From CALXQW01 sp031553045 (GTDB taxonomy: Bacteria > Verrucomicrobiota > Verrucomicrobiia > Opitutales > Intestinicryptomonadaceae): DNA of 64,000 nucleotides. The notes under the pieces are model-generated. The model was not told where the DNA came from, searched no databases, and worked only from the letters and a program-made list of their open reading frames with translations. The DNA is taken from positions 310,001-374,000 of the forward strand of contig JAVBLZ010000006.1 of assembly GCA_031553045.1 (NCBI GenBank), written 5' to 3'. Shown here piece by piece: positions 25,700 through 34,246 of this stretch. The position numbers and the translations under genes are program-made. Position 1 is the first letter of the stretch; each line of letters begins with the position of its first letter.

Positions 25700-27895
25700 T
25701 TAAAGGGAAAAGAGCTCACCTTGTTTTGGTTTTTCAGTGGGGAATTTTTCCGAACCTATAATTTCCTCAAAGCGTTCGCAAATGCCATCAAGTTTTCCCA
25801 GATAATGTTCGACATCATAAGGCGCTAAATTTTTGTCATATAGTTCAATGGGTTTTGCAAGTTTCCAGTCCGCTTCTTTTTTGGAAGATTCTGAAATGTA
25901 ATACGCCACTTTATCCCCTGATTTTGGCGGAACTTTCATGAGCAGCGCAGCTTCTAAAGCGGCCCTTCTGCCCTTTCCAGTTTGCTCAATCTGCGCTTGG
26001 TAAGCGGCGGGGGAAACGCTCAAAAACTCGCTTTTTGCAAGCTCTGAAATGTTATAATCTTTATTTAATATTTTTTCTTTTTCCTGCTTTATCAAAGATT
26101 TCAAATTTTCTTTTGAGAGCCCAAGGGCTATTTCAATGATAGCGGTGGATATCTTTTGCAGGTAAGGTTCCATAGACCTGTTGCGTAAGGCAGAGCCTTT
26201 TAAAATCAATTTTCCATCCTCAACCAGAGCGTAATTTTTTGCTTTGTAACAAAGCATTGCGCTGTATATGCCGTCAAACTCTAGCTCTATGCCAAGAGGC
26301 AAAACGCTCTGTACTTCTTCAAGAAGTTTTTCCGGATGCTCAAAATATTTATCCGCACTAAGGTATATGCCGTCCGTATCTGCTTCTAAAATTTTGCAGC
26401 CCAATTCAGAAAATTTGTTTATTAATGATGTTAAAATCTCCCGCCCCTTGGCTGTTACTTCTTCGGCAAGGTCGGAATCTCCAAACCTTGCGGTTGCGAG
26501 CCCAAGATAGCCGTAAAAGGAATTTATCAAAATTTTAAAACTGTTTTGACGGGCGTCGTATTCATTTTTTGCGTCTGCGTCAGTTGATGTCTTTGCCAAG
26601 ATTTTATATTTCAACCTATATTCTTTAAGCTCTTTTAAAACCTCTAAAAATACTCTGAGATAGTCATTTTTTGGAGACTTGCCAAGAAGCACCATTATGC
26701 TTGGATACAAAGATGCAACGTCATAATGCAGCACGTTTTTAAATGCGCCAACTTCAAAGCTTTCGCTTATTGCACCAGCAAAAAAACGGCTCGGCGGAAT
26801 ATCTGGCAAAGAGGCTTTTGCGTGAAAATATTTTTCTAAAAATATATATTCAACCTTCATGCCGGAACCCCTTAGCAGACATTCCTGCAAAGTCATGGGG
26901 AAATTTTGCGTCTGCGCAACATATGTTGGCAAAAGTATGTTGGAGAGCGCTTTTGTTTCACGCAAATCATCCCTTAAATATTCTCTAAATTTTTTCCTGT
27001 CTGAATTGAAAATATCCTTAATTTCGTCGCCCTTAATGTAAGTACGATTTTCCTTTTTGCTTATTCCAAAGTGCAAAGCCGCATTTTTTAAGGAGTAGGA
27101 GGCCAACTCTCTTTTAGATACATCATAAAGTTGTAAGAGTAAATATGTGTCAACCACAGTTCTTCCGGGTATGTCAAAACGCAAGAAATCTAAAGTTCTT
27201 TCTGCAATTTTAATGCGAGACTTTCTGCAAGTTGGCGTCTGAGAGTATCTGCCTATTTTCAGCTCAACTTTCAACATAGACGCCCTTTTAGAGATGTAGT
27301 CCAAATCAAAATTAAATATGTTATGCCCCTCAATGATGTCGGGGTTGATTTTTTGGACAGCCTTTACAAACTTGCAGAGTAAGTCGGCTTCGGCGGTATC
27401 GCTAAACTCCTCAATTTCAAATATATTTTTAGTATCGCCGCAAGAAATGCCTATGGCTATAATTCTGTCTGAGTGCCTGCTTGGATTTGAAAAACCGTAC
27501 TGACTATGAGTTTCTATATCAAGCTGCATTCTGCGGATGTCTGCAAAGTGGCACTTTTCAAACATTCTGAAATTGTTTGTCAGCAAAAACTGGTTTTCAA
27601 GACTGCTTAATTTTAAGATGGGTAAATCTTTTTTGTGTCTTTTTATAAAATCTTCATAAGTAGATTTCTCAGGAAATCTAAAAATCGTATTGAGACTATG
27701 TTCCGAGTTTCCTTTCAAAGAAATTTTATCGCAAGCGCAAGACTGATAATCTTCAGCGTCATTACCCCAAACAAAAGGTTCAAAGCCAATAGATAAATCC
27801 ATCCTTTCCGTACCGTCTAGATATGTCAAATGCGCCTTCCCCTCAGGAGAAATCCAAAGAGAACTTATTGGACAGCGTATGTTGTTGGTATTCAT
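25700..27895 (-). CDS. polB: Family B DNA polymerase (Pol II-like)
   Basis: 731 residues. The 3'-5' exonuclease has Exo I D125-x-E127 (MQLDIET), Exo II with N195 and D198 (HNIFNFDLDYI) and an Exo III region near 305-311. Polymerase motif A is D392-VASLYPSI, motif B is around K454 to G464 (FKILINSFYGYLG), and motif C is D506-T-D-G. All catalytic acids are present, so it should be an active proofreading polymerase. Shorter than E. coli Pol II (783 residues). Likely role is repair or translesion synthesis; the symbol marks the family, not proven orthology. Codes upstream of lipA and is divergent from adk. Confidence 0.9.
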   Translation of the reverse strand: MNTNNIRCPISSLWISPEGKAHLTYLDGTERMDLSIGFEPFVWGNDAEDYQSCACDKISLKGNSEHSLNTIFRFPEKSTYEDFIKRHKKDLPILKLSSLENQFLLTNNFRMFEKCHFADIRRMQLDIETHSQYGFSNPSRHSDRIIAIGISCGDTKNIFEIEEFSDTAEADLLCKFVKAVQKINPDIIEGHNIFNFDLDYISKRASMLKVELKIGRYSQTPTCRKSRIKIAERTLDFLRFDIPGRTVVDTYLLLQLYDVSKRELASYSLKNAALHFGISKKENRTYIKGDEIKDIFNSDRKKFREYLRDDLRETKALSNILLPTYVAQTQNFPMTLQECLLRGSGMKVEYIFLEKYFHAKASLPDIPPSRFFAGAISESFEVGAFKNVLHYDVASLYPSIMVLLGKSPKNDYLRVFLEVLKELKEYRLKYKILAKTSTDADAKNEYDARQNSFKILINSFYGYLGLATARFGDSDLAEEVTAKGREILTSLINKFSELGCKILEADTDGIYLSADKYFEHPEKLLEEVQSVLPLGIELEFDGIYSAMLCYKAKNYALVEDGKLILKGSALRNRSMEPYLQKISTAIIEIALGLSKENLKSLIKQEKEKILNKDYNISELAKSEFLSVSPAAYQAQIEQTGKGRRAALEAALLMKVPPKSGDKVAYYISESSKKEADWKLAKPIELYDKNLAPYDVEHYLGKLDGICERFEEIIGSEKFPTEKPKQGELFSL

Positions 27896-27969
27896 ATTTT
27901 ACATCTTGCCTATAATTTAGCTTGCTGATTTTCCGTAATCTTTCAAACTTAATCATATTTATATTTTAT

Positions 27970-28635
27970 ATGGCAACAGCTAATATAGTAATGCTTGGCG
28001 CACCCGGAAGCGGTAAGGGCACAAGATCTGCAATCCTCAGCGAAATTCTCGGAATCCCGCAGATTTCTACCGGCGACATATTCAGATCAAATATTTTGTC
28101 TGGAACGCTACTGGGCGGCCAGATTAAAACTTTCATGGAAAGCGGTACGTTAGTTCCCGATAATTTTGTGGAGAAAGTTGTTAAAGAGCGCCTTTCCATG
28201 CCTGATTGTCAGCCAGGTTTCATCCTTGACGGTTTTCCTCGCAATCTTGATCAGGCGGACATTCTTGAGAAAATTTTGCTTCTGCTAAAAAAAGAACTTA
28301 CCTTTGTTATCTATCTTGAAATTACGAAAGAAGAAATTTTAAAACGTATTGAAGGTAGATTGGTATGCTCTGTTTGTCAGACTTCTTACAACACAAAAAT
28401 AGCCCCCACCAAAACAGCATTTACTTGCGATAAGTGCGGCGGCAAGCTCATAACACGTCCTGACGACAATCCGCAAACCGTGCTGAAACGTTTTAAAATT
28501 TTTGAAGATACTACGCTGCCTTTGGTGGATTATTATGCCGCAAAAAACAAGCTTGTGCGCCTAAATTCAGACATCTCTGCCGATGGTTTAAAATCCGACA
28601 TGCTGGAATTTCTTGGAAAGCACGGCATTAAATGA
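27970..28635 (+). CDS. adk: Adenylate kinase, zinc-type lid
   Basis: 221 residues from the ATG at 27970 (MATANIVMLGAPGSGKGT); the upstream in-frame ATG at 27922 adds a non-homologous stretch. The P-loop is GAPGSGKGT, the AMP-binding segment ISTGDIFRSN and DGFPRNLDQA. The lid carries two CxxC pairs (CSVCQTSYN and CDKCGGKL), the zinc-binding form. Catalyses ATP + AMP to 2 ADP. Its stop overlaps the ATG of ymdB (ATGA), a translationally coupled pair. Confidence 0.96.
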   Translation: MATANIVMLGAPGSGKGTRSAILSEILGIPQISTGDIFRSNILSGTLLGGQIKTFMESGTLVPDNFVEKVVKERLSMPDCQPGFILDGFPRNLDQADILEKILLLLKKELTFVIYLEITKEEILKRIEGRLVCSVCQTSYNTKIAPTKTAFTCDKCGGKLITRPDDNPQTVLKRFKIFEDTTLPLVDYYAAKNKLVRLNSDISADGLKSDMLEFLGKHGIK

Positions 28636-29447
28636 AGATTTTTTTTGTCGGAGATTTGGTAGGCAAGTCAGGCAGAAAAATTCTTGCCGAAAACCTTGAG
28701 CGTATACGTACCGAAAACAATATAGATTTTGTTGTAGTAAATGCAGAAAATGTGGCAGGCGGTAACGGCATTACAAAAAATATGGCAGAAGACCTTTTTA
28801 AAATGGGCGTAGATGCCATAACACTTGGCGACCATGTTTGGGATCAGCGTTGTTTTGAAAATGAAATTGATTCCATAGAAAAGCTCTGCAGACCTGCAAA
28901 TTTGCCGCCCAACAATCCTGGTAGAGATTTTCTCATTGTAGAAAAGGACGGAGTAAAACTGGGCATATTTTCTTTGCTTGGGCAAACTTTGATGAAGATA
29001 AAGGCTGACTGTCCTTTCAGAACTTCAACGCAGATTGCTGAAAAACTATCCACACTTTGCGACATAATTTTGCTAGATTTTCATGCTGAAACAACTTCTG
29101 AAAAAGTATGCCTTGGCTACCATCTTGACGGCAAAGTGCATGCAATTTTAGGTACGCATACGCACATACCAACCTCGGATGCTCGCATACTAAAAAACGG
29201 CACCGCATATATCACCGACGTCGGTATGACCGGCCCGTGGGATTCCTGCCTTGGCAGGGTTGTTGACCCAATTTTGAACAGATTTTTAGACGGCCGCCCA
29301 CGCTCATTTTTAATTGCAGAAAATGATCCTAAAATTTGCGCTTGTATAGTTGAGTTTGACTTGCCTTCAAAAAAAGCAATTAAAATATCATCTTACATAT
29401 ATCCTGCTTTTGAGGCTGAAAAAAGCGCCCAAATTACAGAATCTTAA
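28632..29447 (+). CDS. ymdB: YmdB-family metallophosphoesterase
   Basis: 271 residues, typical length for TIGR00282 proteins. All metal-binding motifs are visible: FVGDLVGKSGR, NAENVAGGNGIT, TLGDHVWDQ, DFHAETTSEK, GTHTHIPTSD and TDVGMTGP. The characterised family member, B. subtilis YmdB, is a phosphodiesterase acting on 2',3'-cyclic nucleotides and influences RNA decay and biofilm. It is coupled to adk by a 4-base overlap, and its end overlaps the convergent ABC gene by 14 bases. Confidence 0.93.
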   Translation: MKIFFVGDLVGKSGRKILAENLERIRTENNIDFVVVNAENVAGGNGITKNMAEDLFKMGVDAITLGDHVWDQRCFENEIDSIEKLCRPANLPPNNPGRDFLIVEKDGVKLGIFSLLGQTLMKIKADCPFRTSTQIAEKLSTLCDIILLDFHAETTSEKVCLGYHLDGKVHAILGTHTHIPTSDARILKNGTAYITDVGMTGPWDSCLGRVVDPILNRFLDGRPRSFLIAENDPKICACIVEFDLPSKKAIKISSYIYPAFEAEKSAQITES

Positions 29448-30210
29448 GGGAATATTTGCCTGAGTTTTTGCTCAATTTGCATTTTGCGCCATAAGCCAAA
29501 GCCAAATTTTTTGACGACATTACTTCCGATATTTTGCCGCTAGCCAATACCTTACCCTCTTTCAAAATTATGGCATGAGTGAAGGATTGCGGAATTTCTT
29601 CAACATAGTGCGTCGCCATTGCAATAGCGGGAATTTTAGAGCTTTTGGCAAGATTATCTATAAAGTTTAAAAAGTTTTTTCTGGCAAGCGGGTCTAGACC
29701 AGAACAAGGCTCATCTAAAAACAACACTTTGGGGTTAATCATCAGCGCCCTTGCTATCAAAACTTTTTTGCGTTCCCCCTGCGAAATTTTACCCCAAGTT
29801 GAATTTACGAGATATTCAATCCCGAGCTGTCTGAGCTTAGACATTGCCGATTTTTTCAGGCTGGGCGTGATTTTCCCCCAATAGTTTATCATCGCAAATT
29901 TCCCGCTTATGACGGTGTCTAACACAGTCTCACTTCTTTCTATTTGTCTGCTTAAATGAGTACTTATGAGGGCGATTTTTTCTCTGACTTTTTGCCAATC
30001 ATAGGTTGAATACATTTTGCCATTTACGGTAAGCTCTCCACTGCTTGGCGTGTTATACGCACAAATTGTTGAAAGCAACGATGTCTTACCTGCGCCGTTT
30101 GCGCCCAATATTATCCAACGTTCTCCCGCATAAAAATCCCAATTAACGCCTGAAAGAATCTCCTTGTCAGCAATGAAATAGAGGTCTTTAATTTCGACTG
30201 TTTTTTTCAT
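29434..30210 (-). CDS. Orphan ABC transporter ATP-binding protein (ModF-like)
   Basis: 258 residues from the ATG at 30210 (the in-frame TTG at 30213 is less likely). Walker A is GANGAGKTS, the signature is KISQGERKKVLIARAL, Walker B is VLFLDEPCSGLD, and the switch His lies in MATHYVEE. Overall form resembles the single-domain ModF/YlmA-type ATPases, for which no permease partner is known. No permease, binding protein or second ATPase adjoins it. It may act in trans with a transporter elsewhere or have a non-transport role. Divergent from maf with only 18 bases between starts, so the two promoters must lie within coding sequence or overlap. Confidence 0.85.
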   Translation of the reverse strand: MKKTVEIKDLYFIADKEILSGVNWDFYAGERWIILGANGAGKTSLLSTICAYNTPSSGELTVNGKMYSTYDWQKVREKIALISTHLSRQIERSETVLDTVISGKFAMINYWGKITPSLKKSAMSKLRQLGIEYLVNSTWGKISQGERKKVLIARALMINPKVLFLDEPCSGLDPLARKNFLNFIDNLAKSSKIPAIAMATHYVEEIPQSFTHAIILKEGKVLASGKISEVMSSKNLALAYGAKCKLSKNSGKYSLKIL

Positions 30211-30228
30211 CAAAATACTATTTTCATA

Positions 30229-30816
30229 GTGAACAATTTTAGCAACAAATTAATTTTAGCATCCGCATCTCCAAGAAGAAAGTTTTTGCTTTCCAAGATG
30301 GGGCTTGAATTTGACGTAGTCGTTTCCGACGCAGAAGAATCTAACGACTGCAAAATTAAAACGCCAAAACAAATTGCCATGCACAACGCACAAATTAAGG
30401 CGCTTGCAGTTTCGGAAAAATATCCAGATTCTTTGGTTTTAGGTTCAGATACGATAGTTGTCCTCAATGGCGAAGTTTTGGGCAAACCTAAAGACAAAAC
30501 TGACGCCATAAATATGTTGTCTAAACTCTCCGAGAACACGCACACCGTAATTAGCGCCGTATGTTTGGTATGCAAAAAATCTAATTTCATCTTGAACAAT
30601 TATGAGGAAAGTTTTGTCAAATTTAATAAGCTGACTAAAGAGATAATATCTGATTATATTTCAAAAGTTGATGTGATGGATAAAGCGGGCTCTTACGCAA
30701 TACAAGAAAACAAAGATATGATAATTGCCGATATAGACGGGAATTTAGACAACGTAATGGGCTTGCCCTGCACTCTTGTTGCCGAACTTTTAAAAAGGTT
30801 TGAAAGTTCCATTTAA
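30229..30816 (+). CDS. maf: Maf-like nucleotide pyrophosphatase
   Basis: 195 residues. GTG start at 30229, needed to include KLILASASPRRKFLLSKMG, the family N-terminus. Further motifs are LGSDTIVVLNGEVLGKP, VDKAGSYAIQE and VMGLPCTLV, matching the YhdE/Maf branch that hydrolyses dTTP and UTP (house-cleaning) and is linked to septum formation. The downstream TonB-like gene starts 10 bases after its stop. Confidence 0.93.
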   Translation: MNNFSNKLILASASPRRKFLLSKMGLEFDVVVSDAEESNDCKIKTPKQIAMHNAQIKALAVSEKYPDSLVLGSDTIVVLNGEVLGKPKDKTDAINMLSKLSENTHTVISAVCLVCKKSNFILNNYEESFVKFNKLTKEIISDYISKVDVMDKAGSYAIQENKDMIIADIDGNLDNVMGLPCTLVAELLKRFESSI

Positions 30817-30826
30817 AAATAATTTT

Positions 30827-32095
30827 ATGAAACCGCAAAGAAATCCTGAAGAAATCTTTAAGAGCATGAAGCTTTTCGAAAAATACGAAAAGCAAGATGT
30901 TACCACGATTTCTGCGGCGGCAGTATTCACATTAATTTTTCATTTGCTTGCCATTCTAATTTTGCCGAGCGCCTTTGATTCTTTCGTGGTAGATCAAAAA
31001 AAACCTTTTGAAGAATTAAATATAGAAATACTAGAGCCTGTAATTGAACAAAAAAAACCTTTGCCTGAATTTATTGAAGCTAATCGCCTTGCCAATAATG
31101 AAAAGCCCGATAGAGCTGCAAAAGAATCTTTCCAAGACCAAAGAGCCAAGGATGAAGTAACTGATAAAAACAGCAATTCACCCCTGCCTTACGTTGAGGG
31201 CGAGTCAAAAGAAAGTCAGAAAATCGTGCAAGGCAACGCCGAGCAAGATAGAGTAGTGCCCTCTCAACAAGCTGAAGATGTTATGAAAGTTTTAGAGCGT
31301 CCGCTTGAACAACCCGCACAAAGCGCCCTTGAAAAACCTCAAGATTCGGCAAATTCTAAATCTGAAAATCAGTCGGATACAAAAAGTGAAATGGCAAAGG
31401 AAGTGTCGGGGACAGAGGCGGACAAATCTACTTCTGTTGTAGTCGGCGAAAAAATGCTTGAAGATAATAACAAAAGCCAGTCGGATTCCGACCTGACGCA
31501 AGCGCCGGAGCCAAGTAAAAATGGCGAAGAAATAACCTTAAATGCGGATAAAATTTCCCACATTGCGCAGTCAAAAAAGTCTGAATCCATACACAAAGAA
31601 CTCTCCGACATTAATCAGACAAAAAAAGTTGAAGAACACAAGCCCGTGGTTGACGTTGCCCCTGCCGCCGCATCTTCTATGCCCGCCCCCAAACCCCGAC
31701 CCGTCTTGGATATGCGAGGGTATTCAGGGCCATTGCTAGACAACAATGTAAGGGCAAATGAACACGGCACTATGGCTGTCGATTCCAAATTTAGCGAATT
31801 TGGCGCATACTTCCAAAGAATGATTGAGGCGATAGCTCGGCAATGGTATCTTTTATGCTCAAGGTATGATTTAACATCCGCCATGAATTCAAGGGTAATT
31901 GTAACATTTTATATCAATAGTGAAGGTGAACTTACACGCATACAGACAATGTACACCAGCTCTCCAAAAATGCAGACATCAATTTGCGAACAGGCGATAT
32001 TAAGCACAGCGCCCTACGGTATCTGGACTGAAGACATGGTCAAAACTTTTAGCGGACAAGATCAATCGGTAACAATAACATTTTATTACAGATGA
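30827..32095 (+). CDS. TonB/TolA-like periplasm-spanning energy transducer
   Basis: 422 residues from the ATG at 30827; an upstream TTG lies inside maf. A short cytosolic N-terminus is followed by one TM helix (TISAAAVFTLIFHLLAILIL), then a long low-complexity linker of about 230 residues rich in Glu, Lys, Ser, Gln and Asp, containing PKPRP near its end. The C-terminal 110 residues (FGAYFQRMIEAIARQWYLLC, then VIVTFYINSEGELTRIQTM) have the fold pattern of TonB/TolA C-terminal domains. No exbB/exbD or tolQR lies nearby, so the motor complex must be encoded elsewhere. It overlaps the pseudouridine synthase start by 4 bases. Confidence 0.75.
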   Translation: MKPQRNPEEIFKSMKLFEKYEKQDVTTISAAAVFTLIFHLLAILILPSAFDSFVVDQKKPFEELNIEILEPVIEQKKPLPEFIEANRLANNEKPDRAAKESFQDQRAKDEVTDKNSNSPLPYVEGESKESQKIVQGNAEQDRVVPSQQAEDVMKVLERPLEQPAQSALEKPQDSANSKSENQSDTKSEMAKEVSGTEADKSTSVVVGEKMLEDNNKSQSDSDLTQAPEPSKNGEEITLNADKISHIAQSKKSESIHKELSDINQTKKVEEHKPVVDVAPAAASSMPAPKPRPVLDMRGYSGPLLDNNVRANEHGTMAVDSKFSEFGAYFQRMIEAIARQWYLLCSRYDLTSAMNSRVIVTFYINSEGELTRIQTMYTSSPKMQTSICEQAILSTAPYGIWTEDMVKTFSGQDQSVTITFYYR

Positions 32096-32907
32096 ATTTT
32101 GAAAAAACAATTTCAGAAATGCCATTGGCAAGAAATGCAAGCGTTGTTGCCAAGCATGAATCGGGTTTGATAGCCATAAATAAAAAGGCTGGTCTAAAGA
32201 CGCACCCAAATATGTCAGGCGCAAATGAAACCGCCATGTTGCTCACAAATTATGACTTTAAAAATGAATGTTATTTTTGGAATGATGCTGAGGGCGCAAG
32301 ACATTCTTTGTATCTTATAAACCGTCTAGATTCTCCCACAAGCGGGATAGTGCTTGCCTCGTTAAATCATGAAGTTGCAAGCCTTGCAAAACGTGCATTT
32401 AAAGAAAAACACAGCGTAACAAAAATCTACAACGCCATTGTTTTCTCGCAATGTTTAAAACAGGGTAATGTATGGAACGATTTTTTATATGAAGAAAATC
32501 ATAAAAACTTTGTGAGGGTATTTCATTCTCCCAAGGGCAAAAAAGTTGAAACCATATTCAAATTTGAAAAAGCCTTGGATAACAAATTGGGATTGGCATT
32601 GGTAAGCTTGCAGCCGCTAACTGGTTTTACCCACCAACTAAGGGCGCAATGCTCTTTCAGAAAAGCGCCAATTTTGGGCGACGCCACTTATGGAGACTTC
32701 AAGGCAAATCAGAAAATACGCACCCTGACAAAAGTTCCAAATAGACTTTTTTTGCACTGCAAATATACAAAAATCACATTTGAATATTTGGGCAAAACGC
32801 TTGAGTTTGAGGCAAACAGCCCCTTGCCAGATACTTTTAAATACCTAATAGATTTTGCATTCACCCCAAACATCAACCCAGACACTTGGAATAAAAAAAA
32901 TGTTTAA
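32092..32907 (+). CDS. RluA-family RNA pseudouridine synthase
   Basis: 271 residues. The catalytic Asp lies in LINRLDSPTSGIVLAS, and the KxxGLxxHP-like segment INKKAGLKTHPN and the LTGFTHQLRAQC / APILGDATYG motifs are typical of the RluA/RluC/RluD superfamily. There is no N-terminal S4 domain. It isomerises uridine in rRNA or tRNA; target not predictable. Overlaps the gene upstream (ATGA) and the gene downstream by 8 bases. Confidence 0.9.
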   Translation: MNFEKTISEMPLARNASVVAKHESGLIAINKKAGLKTHPNMSGANETAMLLTNYDFKNECYFWNDAEGARHSLYLINRLDSPTSGIVLASLNHEVASLAKRAFKEKHSVTKIYNAIVFSQCLKQGNVWNDFLYEENHKNFVRVFHSPKGKKVETIFKFEKALDNKLGLALVSLQPLTGFTHQLRAQCSFRKAPILGDATYGDFKANQKIRTLTKVPNRLFLHCKYTKITFEYLGKTLEFEANSPLPDTFKYLIDFAFTPNINPDTWNKKNV

Positions 32908-33685
32908 GATGCTTTTGCAATCTTTTGGCACTCCAGAAGCCTATCTAAATGCGCTTATAAGCTGGCGTTGGCGATTTTTTTTGTACTACATACTGGTGTC
33001 TTTCATTTGCGCATTGATAAGCTATTACCCTTTAAAATCAAAGCTGACGGATTTTTTGGATGAGAATACCCCCATAATACTCTCTCAAATATCGGAAATA
33101 ACTTTTGAAAATAGCGCAATAAAGACGCAAACAAACAAACCAATATTTATTAAAGGCGCCGACGGTAAAAATTTATTCGTACTAAGCCCTGAATTTTTGG
33201 ACCTGAATAAAAATAGCGACGAAAATTCCAAACTCATTTTCAGTTTGGAGAAAACCCAACTCAGAGTTTTCATTAACGGCTTTGAAACCAAGCTGAAAAT
33301 TTCCGATATTTTGTTTGAGAAGAACATTACTTTTGAAGTATCAAAGCTGATAACTTCATTGGGGATTTATATGGCTTATTTTTTGCTTCCAACAACATTA
33401 ATTTTCACATCGCTATTGAGCAATTTTTCTTTAATATTCATGATGACATTGCCAATAATGCTGATGAGCATTGGTGTTTGGGGCGGCTTAAATATTATAA
33501 ACGCTTTAAAATTTTCCATTTTGGTAAATACCCCAATGCTGATTATTATGTCAGCAATAATAGCTTATTTTGAAAACACGCCTTTCAATCTGACAATATA
33601 CACAATGGTAACACTCGGCCTTAGCATTTATATGCAATACAAGATTGCTCCGGCGCTAAAAGCACATTTTGAGGGTAAAAAGTAA
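32900..33685 (+). CDS. Membrane protein, DUF1189-like
   Basis: 261 residues from the ATG at 32900 (MFKMLLQSFGTPEAY), which overlaps the upstream stop by 8 bases. TM helices lie near residues 27-47, 155-180, 184-205, 210-232 and 235-250, with a 110-residue extracytoplasmic domain between the first and second. This order (N-terminal helix, soluble domain, four-helix C-terminal block) resembles DUF1189 proteins. I am not certain of the family. Last gene of the maf operon, followed by a strong terminator. Confidence 0.6.
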   Translation: MFKMLLQSFGTPEAYLNALISWRWRFFLYYILVSFICALISYYPLKSKLTDFLDENTPIILSQISEITFENSAIKTQTNKPIFIKGADGKNLFVLSPEFLDLNKNSDENSKLIFSLEKTQLRVFINGFETKLKISDILFEKNITFEVSKLITSLGIYMAYFLLPTTLIFTSLLSNFSLIFMMTLPIMLMSIGVWGGLNIINALKFSILVNTPMLIIMSAIIAYFENTPFNLTIYTMVTLGLSIYMQYKIAPALKAHFEGKK

Positions 33686-33704
33686 AACCATCCGTTTCTG
33701 ATAA

Positions 33705-33743
33705 ACAAAAAACCTCCAAACAATTCTGTTGGAGGTTTTTTTT
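33705..33743. terminator. Bidirectional terminator between the maf operon and tRNA-Arg
   Basis: AACCTCCAA (33711-33719) pairs perfectly with TTGGAGGTT (33729-33737). A T run follows on the plus strand and another on the minus strand (A run at 33705-33712), so it can end both the plus operon and the minus tRNA transcript. Confidence 0.9.
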
Positions 33744-33746
33744 AAG

Positions 33747-33823
33747 TGGCGCGTCCGGCAGGAGTCGAACCTGCAACCTTCTGATCCGTAGTCAGAAGCT
33801 CTATCCAATTGAGCTACGGACGC
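33747..33823 (-). tRNA. tRNA-Arg (anticodon ACG)
   Basis: A full cloverleaf on the minus strand. Acceptor GCGTCCG pairs with CGGACGC, the D arm is GCTC...GAGC, and the anticodon arm is TCTGA-CTACGGA-TCAGA, giving anticodon ACG (read as ICG after deamination). The T arm is GCAGG-TTCGACT-CCTGC. Discriminator G is followed by an encoded CCA (33747-33749). Ends at the bidirectional terminator. Confidence 0.97.
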
Positions 33824-34246
33824 ACTGCTTAAAGTGTTTTCTTAACTTATAAAAGTTAAAGCAAGCAATGTGTCAGAAAAATTTTATCATGCAAGTTTTT
33901 TTTACAAACAACAAAAAGTTTTTTGCACCAAAAAAAGCCTCTTAAAGTCATTTGATTAGTCTCAATAAACTTAGTTAAATGCATGAATGGGCTTTTGAGT
34001 TTTGCATGGTATTTGTAATACTATTGTCAATGAAAGATAAGAAATTAGCTCCCGCTTGGGCTTAAAGGTGTTAAATTTATAGCTAATCACATTTTACAAA
34101 TTTGGCAAAAAAACGTCTCCAAAACTGCTTTAGATTCATAAAGCCATCTATATCAATCCATTAAAATATTTTCTTATGTAATAGTATTACAAATACCATA
34201 TACTCCATATTGAAAATTTAAAATGATTAACACTAAAGTATAAAAA
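33824..34246. other. AT-rich intergenic region with an inverted-repeat element
   Basis: About 420 bases without a gene. The main feature is the 194-bp segment bounded by 20-bp inverted repeats (34006-34199). The AAAGTATAAAAA just before 34247 could hold a -10 element. Nothing else is recognised. Confidence 0.6.
34006..34199. mobile_element. MITE-like element with perfect 20-bp terminal inverted repeats
   Basis: ATGGTATTTGTAATACTATT at 34006-34025 is the exact reverse complement of 34180-34199. The 154-bp interior has no ORF. The size (194 bp), terminal inverted repeats and AT-rich noncoding interior fit a miniature inverted-repeat element derived from an insertion sequence. I see no flanking target-site duplication and cannot assign a parent family. 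The alternative is a long-range RNA or DNA stem used for regulation of the gene starting at 34247. Confidence 0.55.

Noticed and set aside
34006..34199. Target-site duplication around the inverted-repeat element
   Set aside because: Flanks (TTTTGC on the left, ATACTCC on the right) do not match in any register I tried, so no duplication is claimed.
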